NCBI RefSeq assembly: GCF_002224125.1
Contig: NZ_NCSM01000080.1
Span: 1 to 64,000, forward strand
Direction of reading: 5' to 3'
Source: Streptomyces sp. NBS 14/10
GTDB taxonomy: Bacteria > Actinomycetota > Actinomycetes > Streptomycetales > Streptomycetaceae
DNA: 64,000 nucleotides
In this document: positions 36,407 through 44,895 of the stretch, in pieces
Numbering within the stretch: position 1 is the stretch's first letter
Layout of the letters: each line of letters begins with the position of its first letter
Made by a program: the position numbers and the translations under genes
Notes under the pieces: model-generated
What the model was told of the DNA's origin: nothing
Database searches by the model: none
What the model saw: only the letters and a program-made list of their open reading frames with translations

Positions 36407-36982
36407 ATGTCGATATCCGCGCCGCAGCCGCTGCCCCGCCCCTCCGACAGCGCGGCCAGCTCCGACAGCGCCGCCCGCACGGGAGGCACGGTCACCGATC
36501 GCCTCGTAGAGGCCAACAACCGTTACGCCGCCGAGTTCCAGGACCCCGGCATGGACGCGCGCCCCGTGCTGCGCGTCGCCGTGGTCGCCTGTATGGACGC
36601 GCGTCTCGACCTGCACGAGGCGCTCGGCCTGGACCTGGGCGACTGCCACACCATCCGCAACGCGGGCGGTGTGGTCACCGACGACGTCATCCGTTCCCTG
36701 ACCATCAGCCAGCGCGCGCTGGGCACCCGCAGCATCGTGCTCATCCATCACACGGGCTGCGGTCTGCTGAATCTGACCGAGGACTTCCGGCACGACCTGG
36801 AGGCCGAGGTCGGCCAGCGGCCGTCGTGGGCGGTCGAGGCGTTCAAGGACCTCGACACCGACGTACGCCAGTCGATGCAGCGGGTGCGGACTTCCCCGTT
36901 CCTGCTCCACAAGGATGATGTGCGCGGCTTCGTCTTCGACGTGACGACGGGTCTGCTGCGCGAGGTGACGCCACGCGGGTGA
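36407..36982 (+). CDS. Beta-class carbonic anhydrase
   Basis: A 191-aa zinc enzyme that interconverts CO2 and bicarbonate. Zinc ligands are C62 (in ACMDARLD), H115 and C118 (in HHTGCGL); D64 and R66 form the conserved dyad. The N-terminal ~25 residues are Ser/Ala/Pro-rich and atypical. The ATG at 36407 has GGAAGGT rather far upstream (~14 nt); an in-frame GTG at 36386 is a possible alternative start. It is divergent from rsmH. Confidence 0.9.
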   Translation: MSISAPQPLPRPSDSAASSDSAARTGGTVTDRLVEANNRYAAEFQDPGMDARPVLRVAVVACMDARLDLHEALGLDLGDCHTIRNAGGVVTDDVIRSLTISQRALGTRSIVLIHHTGCGLLNLTEDFRHDLEAEVGQRPSWAVEAFKDLDTDVRQSMQRVRTSPFLLHKDDVRGFVFDVTTGLLREVTPRG

Positions 36983-37083
36983 GCCCGTTTTAACTCCTCA
37001 AAACCCTCCAGTCCCGACAAATCACTCCGGGTTATCCACAGCCGAGTGACGAGATGAGGCCGGGACCGCAAGAATGCGTATGT

Positions 37084-37119
37084 GACATCGCCCCCCGCGG
37101 TCTGCGGGGGGCCGATGTC
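37084..37119 (+). terminator. Stable hairpin between carbonic anhydrase and moxR genes
   Basis: GACATCGCCCCCCGC (37084-37098) pairs with 37104-37119, a stem of 15 pairs with one bulged base and a 5-nt loop. It lies 101 nt after the carbonic anhydrase stop and 65 nt before the moxR start. It could terminate the upstream transcript or sit in the moxR leader. Confidence 0.45.
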
Positions 37120-37184
37120 AGCGTGTTGCGGTGGGCCGGTCCGTTCCGAGGGCATCGGCCCGAGATCGGGCCGAGGAGGGCCGG

Positions 37185-38324
37185 GTGACGACCTATGACG
37201 AGCGAGCGAGCCTCAGCGATCTGACCACCACAGCGGAGCGGATCCGCAGGTCGGTGGAGGGTGTGATCGAGGGCAAGCCCGAGGTCGTGCGGCTTTCGCT
37301 GACCGTACTGCTCGCTGAGGGACATCTACTGCTGGAGGATGTCCCGGGCGTGGGAAAGACCATGCTTGCCAAGGCGCTCGCGAAGTCCATCGACTGCTCG
37401 GTGCGCCGTATCCAGTTCACGCCGGACCTGCTGCCGTCGGACATCACCGGCGTGAGCGTGTACGACCAGCAGCAGAAGGATTTCGAGTTCAAGCCGGGTG
37501 CGATCTTTTCCCAGATCGTCATCGGCGACGAGATCAACCGGGCCTCGCCCAAGACCCAGTCGGCGCTGCTGGAGTCGATGGAGGAGCGGCAGGTCACCAT
37601 CGACGGGCAGACCTACGAGCTGCCGACCCCCTTCATGGTCGTGGCCACGCAGAACCCGATCGAGATGGAGGGCACGTACCCGCTGCCCGAGGCGCAGCGC
37701 GACCGCTTCATGGCGCGCGTGTCGATCGGCTATCCGAGCCCGCAGGCCGAGCTCCAGATGCTGGACGTCCATGGCGGGGTCTCCCCGCTGGACGATCTGC
37801 AGCCGGTGGCCCACGCCCATGAGATCGCCAAGCTCATCGAGGCGGTCCGCGAGGTCCATGTGGCCGAGGCGGTCCGGCGGTATGCGGTCGACCTGGTCTC
37901 CGCCACGCGGAACCACCCCGATCTGCGGCTGGGCGCGTCCCCTCGGGCGACGCTGCATCTGCTGCGGGCGGCGAAGGCGGCCGCGGCGCTGACCGGGCGG
38001 GACTTCGCCCTGCCCGACGATGTGCAGTCGCTCGCGGTGGCCGTGCTGGCCCACCGGCTGCTGCCGACCGCGCAGGCCCAGCTGAACCGGCGCACCGCGG
38101 AGCAGGTGGTCGCGGACATACTGCAGCGCACCCCGGTGCCCAGCGCCGCCCCGCGCGGCGCGGGGCAGCAGGTGCCGCCCGGCGCGGCCCCCATGCCACC
38201 GCCCGGGGCGCCGCTGCCGCCCGGTGCCGGTCCGGTGCCCCCGGGCGCCGGTCCGATGCCGCCCGTGCCGCCCGCGCCCCCGGTTGAGTACGGTCAGCAG
38301 CCGCCGGGCGCGCGGAGGCTGTGA
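37185..38324 (+). CDS. MoxR-family AAA+ ATPase
   Basis: 379 aa. Walker A is DVPGVGKT with K58; Walker B is VIGDEINRAS; the sensor and arginine regions follow (ATQNPIEMEGTYPLPEAQRDRF). The C-terminal ~55 residues are a Pro/Gly/Ala-rich tail with repeated PPGAGP units. MoxR ATPases act as chaperones that usually work with DUF58 and transglutaminase or von Willebrand-domain partners, as encoded next. GAGGAGG lies ~5 nt before the GTG. The stop overlaps the DUF58 start (TGATG). Confidence 0.93.
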   Translation: MTTYDERASLSDLTTTAERIRRSVEGVIEGKPEVVRLSLTVLLAEGHLLLEDVPGVGKTMLAKALAKSIDCSVRRIQFTPDLLPSDITGVSVYDQQQKDFEFKPGAIFSQIVIGDEINRASPKTQSALLESMEERQVTIDGQTYELPTPFMVVATQNPIEMEGTYPLPEAQRDRFMARVSIGYPSPQAELQMLDVHGGVSPLDDLQPVAHAHEIAKLIEAVREVHVAEAVRRYAVDLVSATRNHPDLRLGASPRATLHLLRAAKAAAALTGRDFALPDDVQSLAVAVLAHRLLPTAQAQLNRRTAEQVVADILQRTPVPSAAPRGAGQQVPPGAAPMPPPGAPLPPGAGPVPPGAGPMPPVPPAPPVEYGQQPPGARRL

Positions 38325-39727
38325 TGACGGCAGGGGGGATGCCCATGGCCCCCGGAGACGGCGACGGCGACGGCGACGGCCGCGAGGACCGGGGCGGGTT
38401 GCGCGCGGCGCTCGCCGGCCTGACCACCCGCGGCCGTTCGTTCCTGGCGGCCGGGGTGGCGGCCGCGGTGTGCAGCTATGTCCTGGGGCAGGCGGATCTG
38501 CTGCGGGTGGGGCTGCTGCTCGCGGTGCTGCCCCTGGTGTGTGTGGCCGTGGTCCATCGCACCCGTTACCGGGTGGCGGGCAGCCGGCGGCTGTCGCCCG
38601 CGCGGGTCCCGGCGGGCTCCGAGGCCCGGGTGCATCTGCGGATCGACAATGTCTCGCGGCTGCCCACCGGCCTGCTGATGCTGCAGGACCGCGTGCCCTA
38701 TGTGCTCGGGCCGCGGCCCCGCTTCGTGCTGGACCGGGTGGAGCCGGGCGGGCGCCGCGAGGTGTCCTATCGGGTCCGCTCGGATCTGCGCGGCCGCTAT
38801 CCGCTCGGCCCGCTGCAGCTGCGGTTGAACGACCCGTTCGGGATGTGCGAGCTCACCCGCTCCTTCAGCGCGTACGACACGCTGACAGTGGTGCCGCGGG
38901 TCGAGCCGCTGCCCCTGGTGCGCTTCGCGGGCGAGGCCATGGGCTACGGCGACGGGCGGCACCGGTCGCTCGCGCTCGCGGGCGAGGACGATGTCATCCC
39001 GCGCGGCTACCGCCACGGCGACGATCTGCGCCGGGTCCACTGGCGGTCCACCGCGCGCTACGGCGAGCTGATGGTCCGCCGTGAGGAGCAGCCGCAGCGC
39101 GCCAGCTGCACGGTGCTGCTGGACACCCGGCGCGTGGCCCACCAGGGCTCCGGGCCGGACTCGGCGTTCGAGTGGGCGGTCTCCGGAGCGGCCTCGGCCG
39201 CGGTGCATCTGCTGGAGCGGGGCTACGGGGTCCGGCTGCTGACCGACACCGGCAGCTCGGTGCCGGGCCCGGACAGCGGGGGCGGCTTCACCGGCTCGGG
39301 CCATGACTCGGCGGACACGGCCGGGCTGATGCTCGACACCCTCGCGGTGGTGGACCACTCCGAGGAGGCCGGGCTCTCCCGGGCCTACGAGGCGCTGCGC
39401 GGAGGGAACGAGGGACTGCTGGTGGCGTTCCTCGGCGATCTGGACGAGGAGCAGGCGACGATGGTCGGCCGGATGCGGCACCGCACCGGGACGGCGGTGG
39501 CGTTCGTCCTGGACGGCGGCGCCTGGTCCCGGGGCGCGTGGGCGCCGGACCCGCAGGGCCTGGAGGAGCGGCTGCGGATGCTGCGGGAGTCGGGGTGGAC
39601 GGCGCTGCCGGTCACCCCAGGCACCACGCTGGCGCAGCTGTGGCGGCAGGCCGACGCCCAGGGCGGCGTCCAGACCGACGCCGGGCGGCCGCTGGCGGGC
39701 GGCGGTATGACAGGGGGCTGGGCATGA
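38324..39727 (+). CDS. DUF58 membrane-associated protein
   Basis: A 467-aa DUF58 protein. Two membrane helices (~38-76) precede the DUF58 core. The signature PRGYRHGDDLRRVHWRSTARYGELMVRREE lies at ~226-255; DUF58 domains resemble von Willebrand A folds. A GDGDGDGDG-type acidic run sits near the start. The ATG overlaps the moxR stop, and the stop overlaps the next start (ATGA), so all three genes are translationally coupled. Confidence 0.9.
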   Translation: MTAGGMPMAPGDGDGDGDGREDRGGLRAALAGLTTRGRSFLAAGVAAAVCSYVLGQADLLRVGLLLAVLPLVCVAVVHRTRYRVAGSRRLSPARVPAGSEARVHLRIDNVSRLPTGLLMLQDRVPYVLGPRPRFVLDRVEPGGRREVSYRVRSDLRGRYPLGPLQLRLNDPFGMCELTRSFSAYDTLTVVPRVEPLPLVRFAGEAMGYGDGRHRSLALAGEDDVIPRGYRHGDDLRRVHWRSTARYGELMVRREEQPQRASCTVLLDTRRVAHQGSGPDSAFEWAVSGAASAAVHLLERGYGVRLLTDTGSSVPGPDSGGGFTGSGHDSADTAGLMLDTLAVVDHSEEAGLSRAYEALRGGNEGLLVAFLGDLDEEQATMVGRMRHRTGTAVAFVLDGGAWSRGAWAPDPQGLEERLRMLRESGWTALPVTPGTTLAQLWRQADAQGGVQTDAGRPLAGGGMTGGWA

Positions 39728-42156
39728 GCGGAAGCGTGCGACTGGCGATATGCGCCGCGCTGGCGACGATGGCGGCGGCCTGTGCGCTGCTGCCGCTGGT
39801 CAACAAGCCCGGCTGGCTGGTGCAGGCCGCACTGCTGCTGGCGATCCAGAGCACGGTGGGCGCGCTGGCCCGCCGGGTGCCACTGGCGCGCCCGCTGACG
39901 CTGGCGGCGCAGGCCGTGGTGGGCCTGCTGCTGCTCACGATCACCTTTGCCCGCCACGAGGCGCTGGCCGGGGTGCTCCCGAGCCCGCAGGCGTTCCAGG
40001 CGCTCGGGCGTCTGCTGCAGCAGGGCACGGTCGACGTGGGGCAGTACGCGATCCCGGCGCCGGTCACCGACGGCATCAAGCTGATGCTGGTCGGCGGGGT
40101 GCTGGTGATAGGTCTCGTGGTCGACGCGCTGGCGGTGACCTACCGCAGCGCCGCCCCCGCCGGGCTGCCGCTGCTCGCGCTGTACTCGGTCGCGGCGGGC
40201 CTGTCCGACGGCGGCGACGACTGGGTGTGGTTCCTGGTGGCGGCGGCCGGCTATCTGCTGTTGCTGCTGGCCGAGGGGCGGGACCGGCTGTCCCAGTGGG
40301 GCCGGGTGTTCAGCGGCGGCGCCCCGCGCCCGTACGGGATGGGGCCCTCGGGCCTGGCCGCGGTGGGCGGCAGCCCGGCGCTGGCCCCGGTCCGCACCGG
40401 CCGCAGGATCGGCGTGCTGGCGCTGGGCATCGCCTTGGCGGTGCCCGCGGTGCTGCCGTCCCTGGACGGCGGCCTGCTGGACCAGAAGAACGGCGGCGGT
40501 GGCGGGGGCGGGGGGAACGGCACGATCTCGGCGGTGAATCCGCTGGTGTCGCTGCAGGACAGCCTGAACCAGCCGCAGAACCGCGAGGTGCTGCGGTACC
40601 GCACCTCCTCCCAGACCACCCAGGACATGTATCTGCGGATCGTCGCGCTGGACAAGTTCGACGGGGCTGCGTGGAAGTCCTCGGAGCGGCATGTCCAGGA
40701 CGTGCCGGACAATCTGCCCACCCCGGCCGGTCTCGGCCCCTCCGTCCGTCTCTCCTCGATCGACACCTCGATCCAGGCCGCCGACTGGTACGCGCAGAAC
40801 TGGCTGCCCCTCCCCTACCCCGCCATGAAGGTCGACATCGACGGCCGCTGGCGCTACGAGCCGGAGGGCCGGACGCTGGTCGGCGACCGCGGCCAGACCA
40901 CCCGCGGGATGCGGTACCAGGTCAACAGCCTGGTCGTGGAGCCGACCGCGGCGCAGCTGGCCGCCGCGCCGCAGCCGCCGGCGAAGCTGCTGCGGGAGTA
41001 CACCAAGGTGCCGGACTCGCTGCCGTCCATGGTCGCCCGCACGGCGCGCCAGGTGACCGCGGGCGCTTCGAACGCGTATGAGCAGGCGGTGAAGCTGCAG
41101 GACTGGTTCGCCGTGAACGGCGGGTTCCGCTACGACACCAAGGTGCAGTCGGGCAGCGGCTCGGCCGCCATCGTCAAGTTCCTCCAGCAGAAGGAGGGCT
41201 TCTGCGTCCACTTCTCCTTCTCCATGGCGGCCATGGCCCGCACGCTGGGCATCCCGGCCCGGGTGGCCGTCGGGTTCACTCCCGGCACCGCGCAGGCGGA
41301 CGGCTCGGTGTCGGTCGGGCTCAAGGACGCCCACGCCTGGCCCGAGCTGTACTTCGAGGGCGTCGGCTGGACCCGTTTCGAGCCCACCCCCAGCCGCGGC
41401 ACCCAGCCCGACTACACGATGGAGCAGACGCCGTCCGGCGACTCCACCGATGACCCGACGCAGGCGCCGACCGCGTCCGAAGAGCCGTCGGCCGCGCCGT
41501 CGGCGTCGGACAGCTGCGCGCAGGACATGAAGAAGCTCGGCGAGTGCGGCGGGGCCCCGGGCGAGCAGCCCGACCAGCCCTCCTCGGGCGGCGGCTGGTC
41601 GGTCAGCAAGCAGATCGGCTGGAGTTCGCTCGCGGTGCTGCTGCTGGTGATCCCCCTGCTGCCGATGCTGTGGCGGCAGCGGCTGCGGGCCCGCAGACTC
41701 AGCGGCTCGGCCGGGCGCACCGAGCAGGACGCCGCCGACCGGATCCTGGCGGCCTGGCGGGAACTGCTCGACACCGCCTGGGACTTCGGGATCGTGCCGG
41801 ACGACTCCCAGACCTCGCGCAACGCGGTGGCCCGCATCGTGCGGCTGGCGGAGCTCGACCAGGAGGCGGCCGAGGCGGCGCGGCGGGTGGCCGCGGCGGT
41901 CGAGCAGGTGCTGTTCGCACCGCGGCCGCGGCCGGCGCCGGGCGTCGGCGACGAGGTGCGGCTGGTGCTGGACGGATTCCGGGCCAAGGCCGGGCGGTGG
42001 GACCGGCTGCGGGCGCTGCTGGCCCCGCGATCGGCGGTCCGGGTGGTCTGGGCGGCCTCGGCGCGCTGGTCCGCGCTGGTCGCGCGGTGGGGCGCGCCCC
42101 GGTGGGCACGGTGGATATCCGGGCTGCGCGGCGGCCCCCGCCGTCAGCAGGGCTGA
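39724..42156 (+). CDS. TgpA-like transmembrane transglutaminase-domain protein (DUF3488/DUF4129)
   Basis: 810 aa. Six or so N-terminal helices (1-~250, DUF3488) are followed by an extracytoplasmic transglutaminase-like domain with C494 (EGFCVHFSFSMAAMARTLGIPARV) and H537 (KDAHAWPELYF), matching a Cys-His protease/transglutaminase core. A Ser/Pro/Ala/Asp-rich stretch, another helix (~640) and a cytoplasmic DUF4129-like helical region complete it. The likely role is envelope protein processing or cross-linking with the MoxR ATPase. A hairpin follows the stop. Confidence 0.9.
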   Translation: MSGSVRLAICAALATMAAACALLPLVNKPGWLVQAALLLAIQSTVGALARRVPLARPLTLAAQAVVGLLLLTITFARHEALAGVLPSPQAFQALGRLLQQGTVDVGQYAIPAPVTDGIKLMLVGGVLVIGLVVDALAVTYRSAAPAGLPLLALYSVAAGLSDGGDDWVWFLVAAAGYLLLLLAEGRDRLSQWGRVFSGGAPRPYGMGPSGLAAVGGSPALAPVRTGRRIGVLALGIALAVPAVLPSLDGGLLDQKNGGGGGGGGNGTISAVNPLVSLQDSLNQPQNREVLRYRTSSQTTQDMYLRIVALDKFDGAAWKSSERHVQDVPDNLPTPAGLGPSVRLSSIDTSIQAADWYAQNWLPLPYPAMKVDIDGRWRYEPEGRTLVGDRGQTTRGMRYQVNSLVVEPTAAQLAAAPQPPAKLLREYTKVPDSLPSMVARTARQVTAGASNAYEQAVKLQDWFAVNGGFRYDTKVQSGSGSAAIVKFLQQKEGFCVHFSFSMAAMARTLGIPARVAVGFTPGTAQADGSVSVGLKDAHAWPELYFEGVGWTRFEPTPSRGTQPDYTMEQTPSGDSTDDPTQAPTASEEPSAAPSASDSCAQDMKKLGECGGAPGEQPDQPSSGGGWSVSKQIGWSSLAVLLLVIPLLPMLWRQRLRARRLSGSAGRTEQDAADRILAAWRELLDTAWDFGIVPDDSQTSRNAVARIVRLAELDQEAAEAARRVAAAVEQVLFAPRPRPAPGVGDEVRLVLDGFRAKAGRWDRLRALLAPRSAVRVVWAASARWSALVARWGAPRWARWISGLRGGPRRQQG

Positions 42157-42180
42157 CGGGGACGAGGGACGCGACAGCGA

Positions 42181-42218
42181 AGCGAGGGGCGGCCGCCGGG
42201 TGGCGACCGCCCCTCGCT
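42181..42218. terminator. Terminator after the MoxR-DUF58-transglutaminase operon
   Basis: AGCGAGGGGCGG (42181-42192) pairs perfectly with CCGCCCCTCGCT (42207-42218) across a 14-nt loop, 24 nt past the stop. The right arm is part of a 17-bp tandem repeat. Confidence 0.65.
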
Positions 42219-42244
42219 CATGTACGACCCTCGCTCATGTACGA
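42211..42244. repeat. 17-bp perfect tandem repeat
   Basis: CCCTCGCTCATGTACGA at 42211-42227 is repeated exactly at 42228-42244, in the gap between two convergent genes. Confidence 0.85.
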
Positions 42245-42308
42245 GATGACGCGTGCGCTTGCTTCTGCGCGCTTCTGGTGCTGGATGCGCTGTGCTCGCG
42301 CCTGTACC

Positions 42309-42370
42309 TGTGGCCCATGTAGGTGTGGGCCATGTATGCGTGGGCCACGTATGTGTGGCCCACGCGGGCG
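42309..42370. repeat. Imperfect minisatellite of TGTGGGCCATGTA-type units
   Basis: Four degenerate units of 13-17 bp (TGTGGCCCATGTAGG, TGTGGGCCATGTATGCG, TGGGCCACGTATG, TGTGGCCCACGCGGG) lie in tandem before the end of the DUF3040 gene. Several contain the self-complementary core TGGGCCA/TGGCCCA. The spacer 42245-42308 shows no gene. Confidence 0.65.
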
Positions 42371-42381
42371 GTCAGGGGGGC

Positions 42382-42783
42382 TCAGTGGCCCTGTTCATCG
42401 CGGCGGCGCTGCCACCGCTCCTCGATCCGGCTCATCATGGAGCGCCGCTGACGGCCCTGGCGACGGGCCGCGGGCCCGCCCCCGCCCGCCTGGGGCCGCT
42501 CGCCGGGCTTGGGCGCCTTGCGCCAGCCGGTCACCGCGAGCCCGGCACACCCCAGCATGACGAGGAAACCCACCACGCTGATCCAGATCTGCTGCGGAAT
42601 GATCACGCCGACCATCAGGAGCGCAACGCCCACCAGAAAGCCCGCGATCGCCTGATAGACCCGTCGCCGGGTGTACGTGCGCAGGCCGCTGCCCTCAAGC
42701 GCTGTCGCGAACTTGGGGTCTTCGGCGTACAGCGCTCGCTCCATTTGCTCGAGCATGCGCTGCTCGTGCTCCGAGAGCGGCAC
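42382..42783 (-). CDS. DUF3040 membrane protein
   Basis: A 133-aa actinobacterial DUF3040 protein. The N terminus PLSEHEQRMLEQMERALYAEDPKFA is the family signature, followed by two membrane helices (~44-63 and 68-87) and a basic Arg/Gln/Gly-rich tail. The function is unknown. GGAGG lies ~6 nt before the GTG start. It is a standard neighbour of the dcw region in Streptomyces. Confidence 0.9.
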   Translation of the reverse strand: MPLSEHEQRMLEQMERALYAEDPKFATALEGSGLRTYTRRRVYQAIAGFLVGVALLMVGVIIPQQIWISVVGFLVMLGCAGLAVTGWRKAPKPGERPQAGGGGPAARRQGRQRRSMMSRIEERWQRRRDEQGH

Positions 42784-43063
42784 GGAGTCCTCCTACTCGT
42801 CGGTCGCGGGGGGCGACCGGGGTGCGACCCTTTCAGGATAGGCAGGGAATCGCCCCCGTGAAACCCGCCCCTCTGCGCCAATTCGTCACCGGTACGCGCG
42901 TGGCATCAGTTGACGCTGAGACGTGCATTCCCCTCCCGCCGATCCGCCATGCCCGACGGTGTACCTCGATCATACGGGGCAAGGCGGCCGATCGGAGGGC
43001 CTGTGGCCTACTCCACCTGCGCCGTCCCTGATGCGGTCACGCAGGCCGGAGGGGCGGTAGCGG

Positions 43064-43846
43064 TCAGTCGCGCTCCGCGAGCACATGCAGCTGGGTGGCG
43101 ACGGAGTGGAAGGCGGGCAGCTCCGCGGCGGCGGCCTCGAGTTGCAGCAGGGCGTCCAGGGCGTCCGGTTCGGTGTCGACCAGCACACCGGGCACCAGAT
43201 CGGCGAAGACCCGCACCCCGTGCACCGCCCCGACCTCCAGGCCCGCCGCCGCGATCAGTCCGGTCAGCTGCTCGGGGGTGAAGCGGCGGGGCATCGGGTC
43301 GCCGGCGCCCCAGCGGCCGGCCGGATCGGCAAGCGCTTGCCGGGCCTCGGTGAAGTGGCCGGCCAGCGCCCGGGCGAGCACGGCGCCGCCGAGGCCCGCC
43401 GCGAGCACGCTGAGGGTGCCGGCCGGACGCAGGGCCGCCGCCGCGTTGCTCAGGCCCTCGGCCGGGTCGTCGACGTACTCCAGCACGCCATGGCACAGCA
43501 CCACGTCATAGCCGCCGCGCTCGGCCACCTCGAACAACTCGGCGGCATCGCCCTGGACCCCGCGCACCCGGTCGGCGACACCGGCCTCGGCGGCCCGCCG
43601 CTCCAGCGCGAACAGCGCGTTGGGGCTCGGGTCGACCACCGTGACGCGGTGGCCGAGGCGGGCGACCGGCACCGCGAAGTTGCCGCTGCCGCCTCCGGTG
43701 TCGAGCACGTCCAGCACACCGGGCGCGCGGTCGCCCTCGCCGGGGCCCTGGCCCACCGCCTTGACCCGGCGGTCCAGGGCGTCTTTGAGGACCTCCCACA
43801 CCACGGCGGTACGGAGGGACGCACGGGGGCGCAGCGGGTCTGACAC
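43064..43846 (-). CDS. SAM-dependent class I methyltransferase
   Basis: A 260-aa Rossmann-fold methyltransferase. Motif I is DVLDTGGGSGNFAVPVA (46-62) and the motif II acid is in RVTVVDPSPNAL; LCHGVLEYVDDP is the post-I/IV region as in the CmoA/SmtA-like group. The start is GTG with GAGGAG upstream. It is followed after ~280 bp by the DUF3040 gene on the same strand. The methyl acceptor is not deducible. Confidence 0.88.
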   Translation of the reverse strand: MSDPLRPRASLRTAVVWEVLKDALDRRVKAVGQGPGEGDRAPGVLDVLDTGGGSGNFAVPVARLGHRVTVVDPSPNALFALERRAAEAGVADRVRGVQGDAAELFEVAERGGYDVVLCHGVLEYVDDPAEGLSNAAAALRPAGTLSVLAAGLGGAVLARALAGHFTEARQALADPAGRWGAGDPMPRRFTPEQLTGLIAAAGLEVGAVHGVRVFADLVPGVLVDTEPDALDALLQLEAAAAELPAFHSVATQLHVLAERD

Positions 43847-44094
43847 GGCGGGTGGCTCCTCGGCGCGGTGCCGCCACCGCCTGCGGCGATGACGACGAGT
43901 TACTGACGTCGGCGCTCCCAGCCTATTGCCTCTGGCACGATGCTCCCGCAGCTACGGCTGGGAGGTGCCCCCTGCGCTGGTCCGAGGACCGCCCGCCCCT
44001 GGCGCCTACCTGCCGGGCGTCCGCACCTCCCTCCCGAGCCCCGGCGCCTCCCTGCCGGGCGTCCGGCCGGCGCTCCCGGGTACCCGGCCCGCCG

Positions 44095-44622
44095 CTAGGC
44101 GCCCTCCTTCTCGCCGGGCGCGGCCGGCTGCGGCAGCGCGGGCTGGAGGGCCAGCATCCGCTCGACCAGGCGCAGGAACATCGAGACGGCGCGCAGCAGA
44201 TCGTCGGCGTCCCGGCAGTTGGCCGCGCCGGGTATGCCCGCCTCGGCACGGGCCCTGCGGTCGGCGCCCGAGGCGAACAGGGCGCTCCACTCGGTCAGTT
44301 CGGGGGCGACTTCGGGCAGCACTTCCCAGGCGCTGCGGATCCGCGCGCGGCGGCGCGCGGTGAGCTCGGGGCGGCCGCGCACGGCGAGCACGGCGGCCGC
44401 GGTGCGCAGGGCGGCGAGGTGGGCGGTGGCGAAGCGCTCATTGGCGGTCTCCAGCCCGGCGGCCTCTTCCAGGCCGTGATGGGCCTGGGTGAGCAGGTCG
44501 AGGGCGGCGGGCGGCGCGGACGCGCGGCGCAGCACGGGGTGGACATCACTCGCGGGACCGGTCAACGAAGGGGCAGGGGCGGCGGCGGCACGGTGCCGGC
44601 GCGCTGCGGCGGTACTGGCCAT
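44095..44622 (-). CDS. SAV_6107-family HEPN-domain protein
   Basis: A 175-aa mostly helical protein. After a ~40-residue Ala/Pro-rich head comes the HEPN-like helical bundle (LLTQAHHGLEEAAGLETANERFATAHLAALRTAAAVLAVRGRPEL, SAWEVLPEVAPELTEWSALFASGA). HEPN folds are often RNases or toxins, with a catalytic R-x4-6-H motif. I do not see a clear copy here, so it may be a non-catalytic member. AGGAGG lies 6 nt before the ATG at 44622. A much longer upstream reading frame in the same phase is not used. No nucleotidyltransferase antitoxin is adjacent. Confidence 0.8.
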   Translation of the reverse strand: MASTAAARRHRAAAAPAPSLTGPASDVHPVLRRASAPPAALDLLTQAHHGLEEAAGLETANERFATAHLAALRTAAAVLAVRGRPELTARRRARIRSAWEVLPEVAPELTEWSALFASGADRRARAEAGIPGAANCRDADDLLRAVSMFLRLVERMLALQPALPQPAAPGEKEGA

Positions 44623-44895
44623 GACGAACCTCCTGTCGTCGCGTGGCGGCCGGTCATGTGGTAGAGCGACCGCCGTATGGCCCCATCGTGGGGCACACCA
44701 CTGACAATCGGCTCTGACCTGCGCGAACATCCCGGAATGGCGTTCGATTGGCGAGCCGTTCCGACGATGCGTCTCGCCGCCACGGCCGAGTCCGGTCAGG
44801 TCGGTGAGGCGGCTGCCACCCGGAGCTGAACCTATGATCGTCTCGGGAACGGGCCTGTGAGCGGGACCACTTGGGCAGCGGGCACAATCAGCGCC

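Noticed and set aside
42309..42370. Possible CRISPR-like repeats
   Set aside because: Units are 13-17 bp, degenerate and contiguous, with no spacers and no cas genes.
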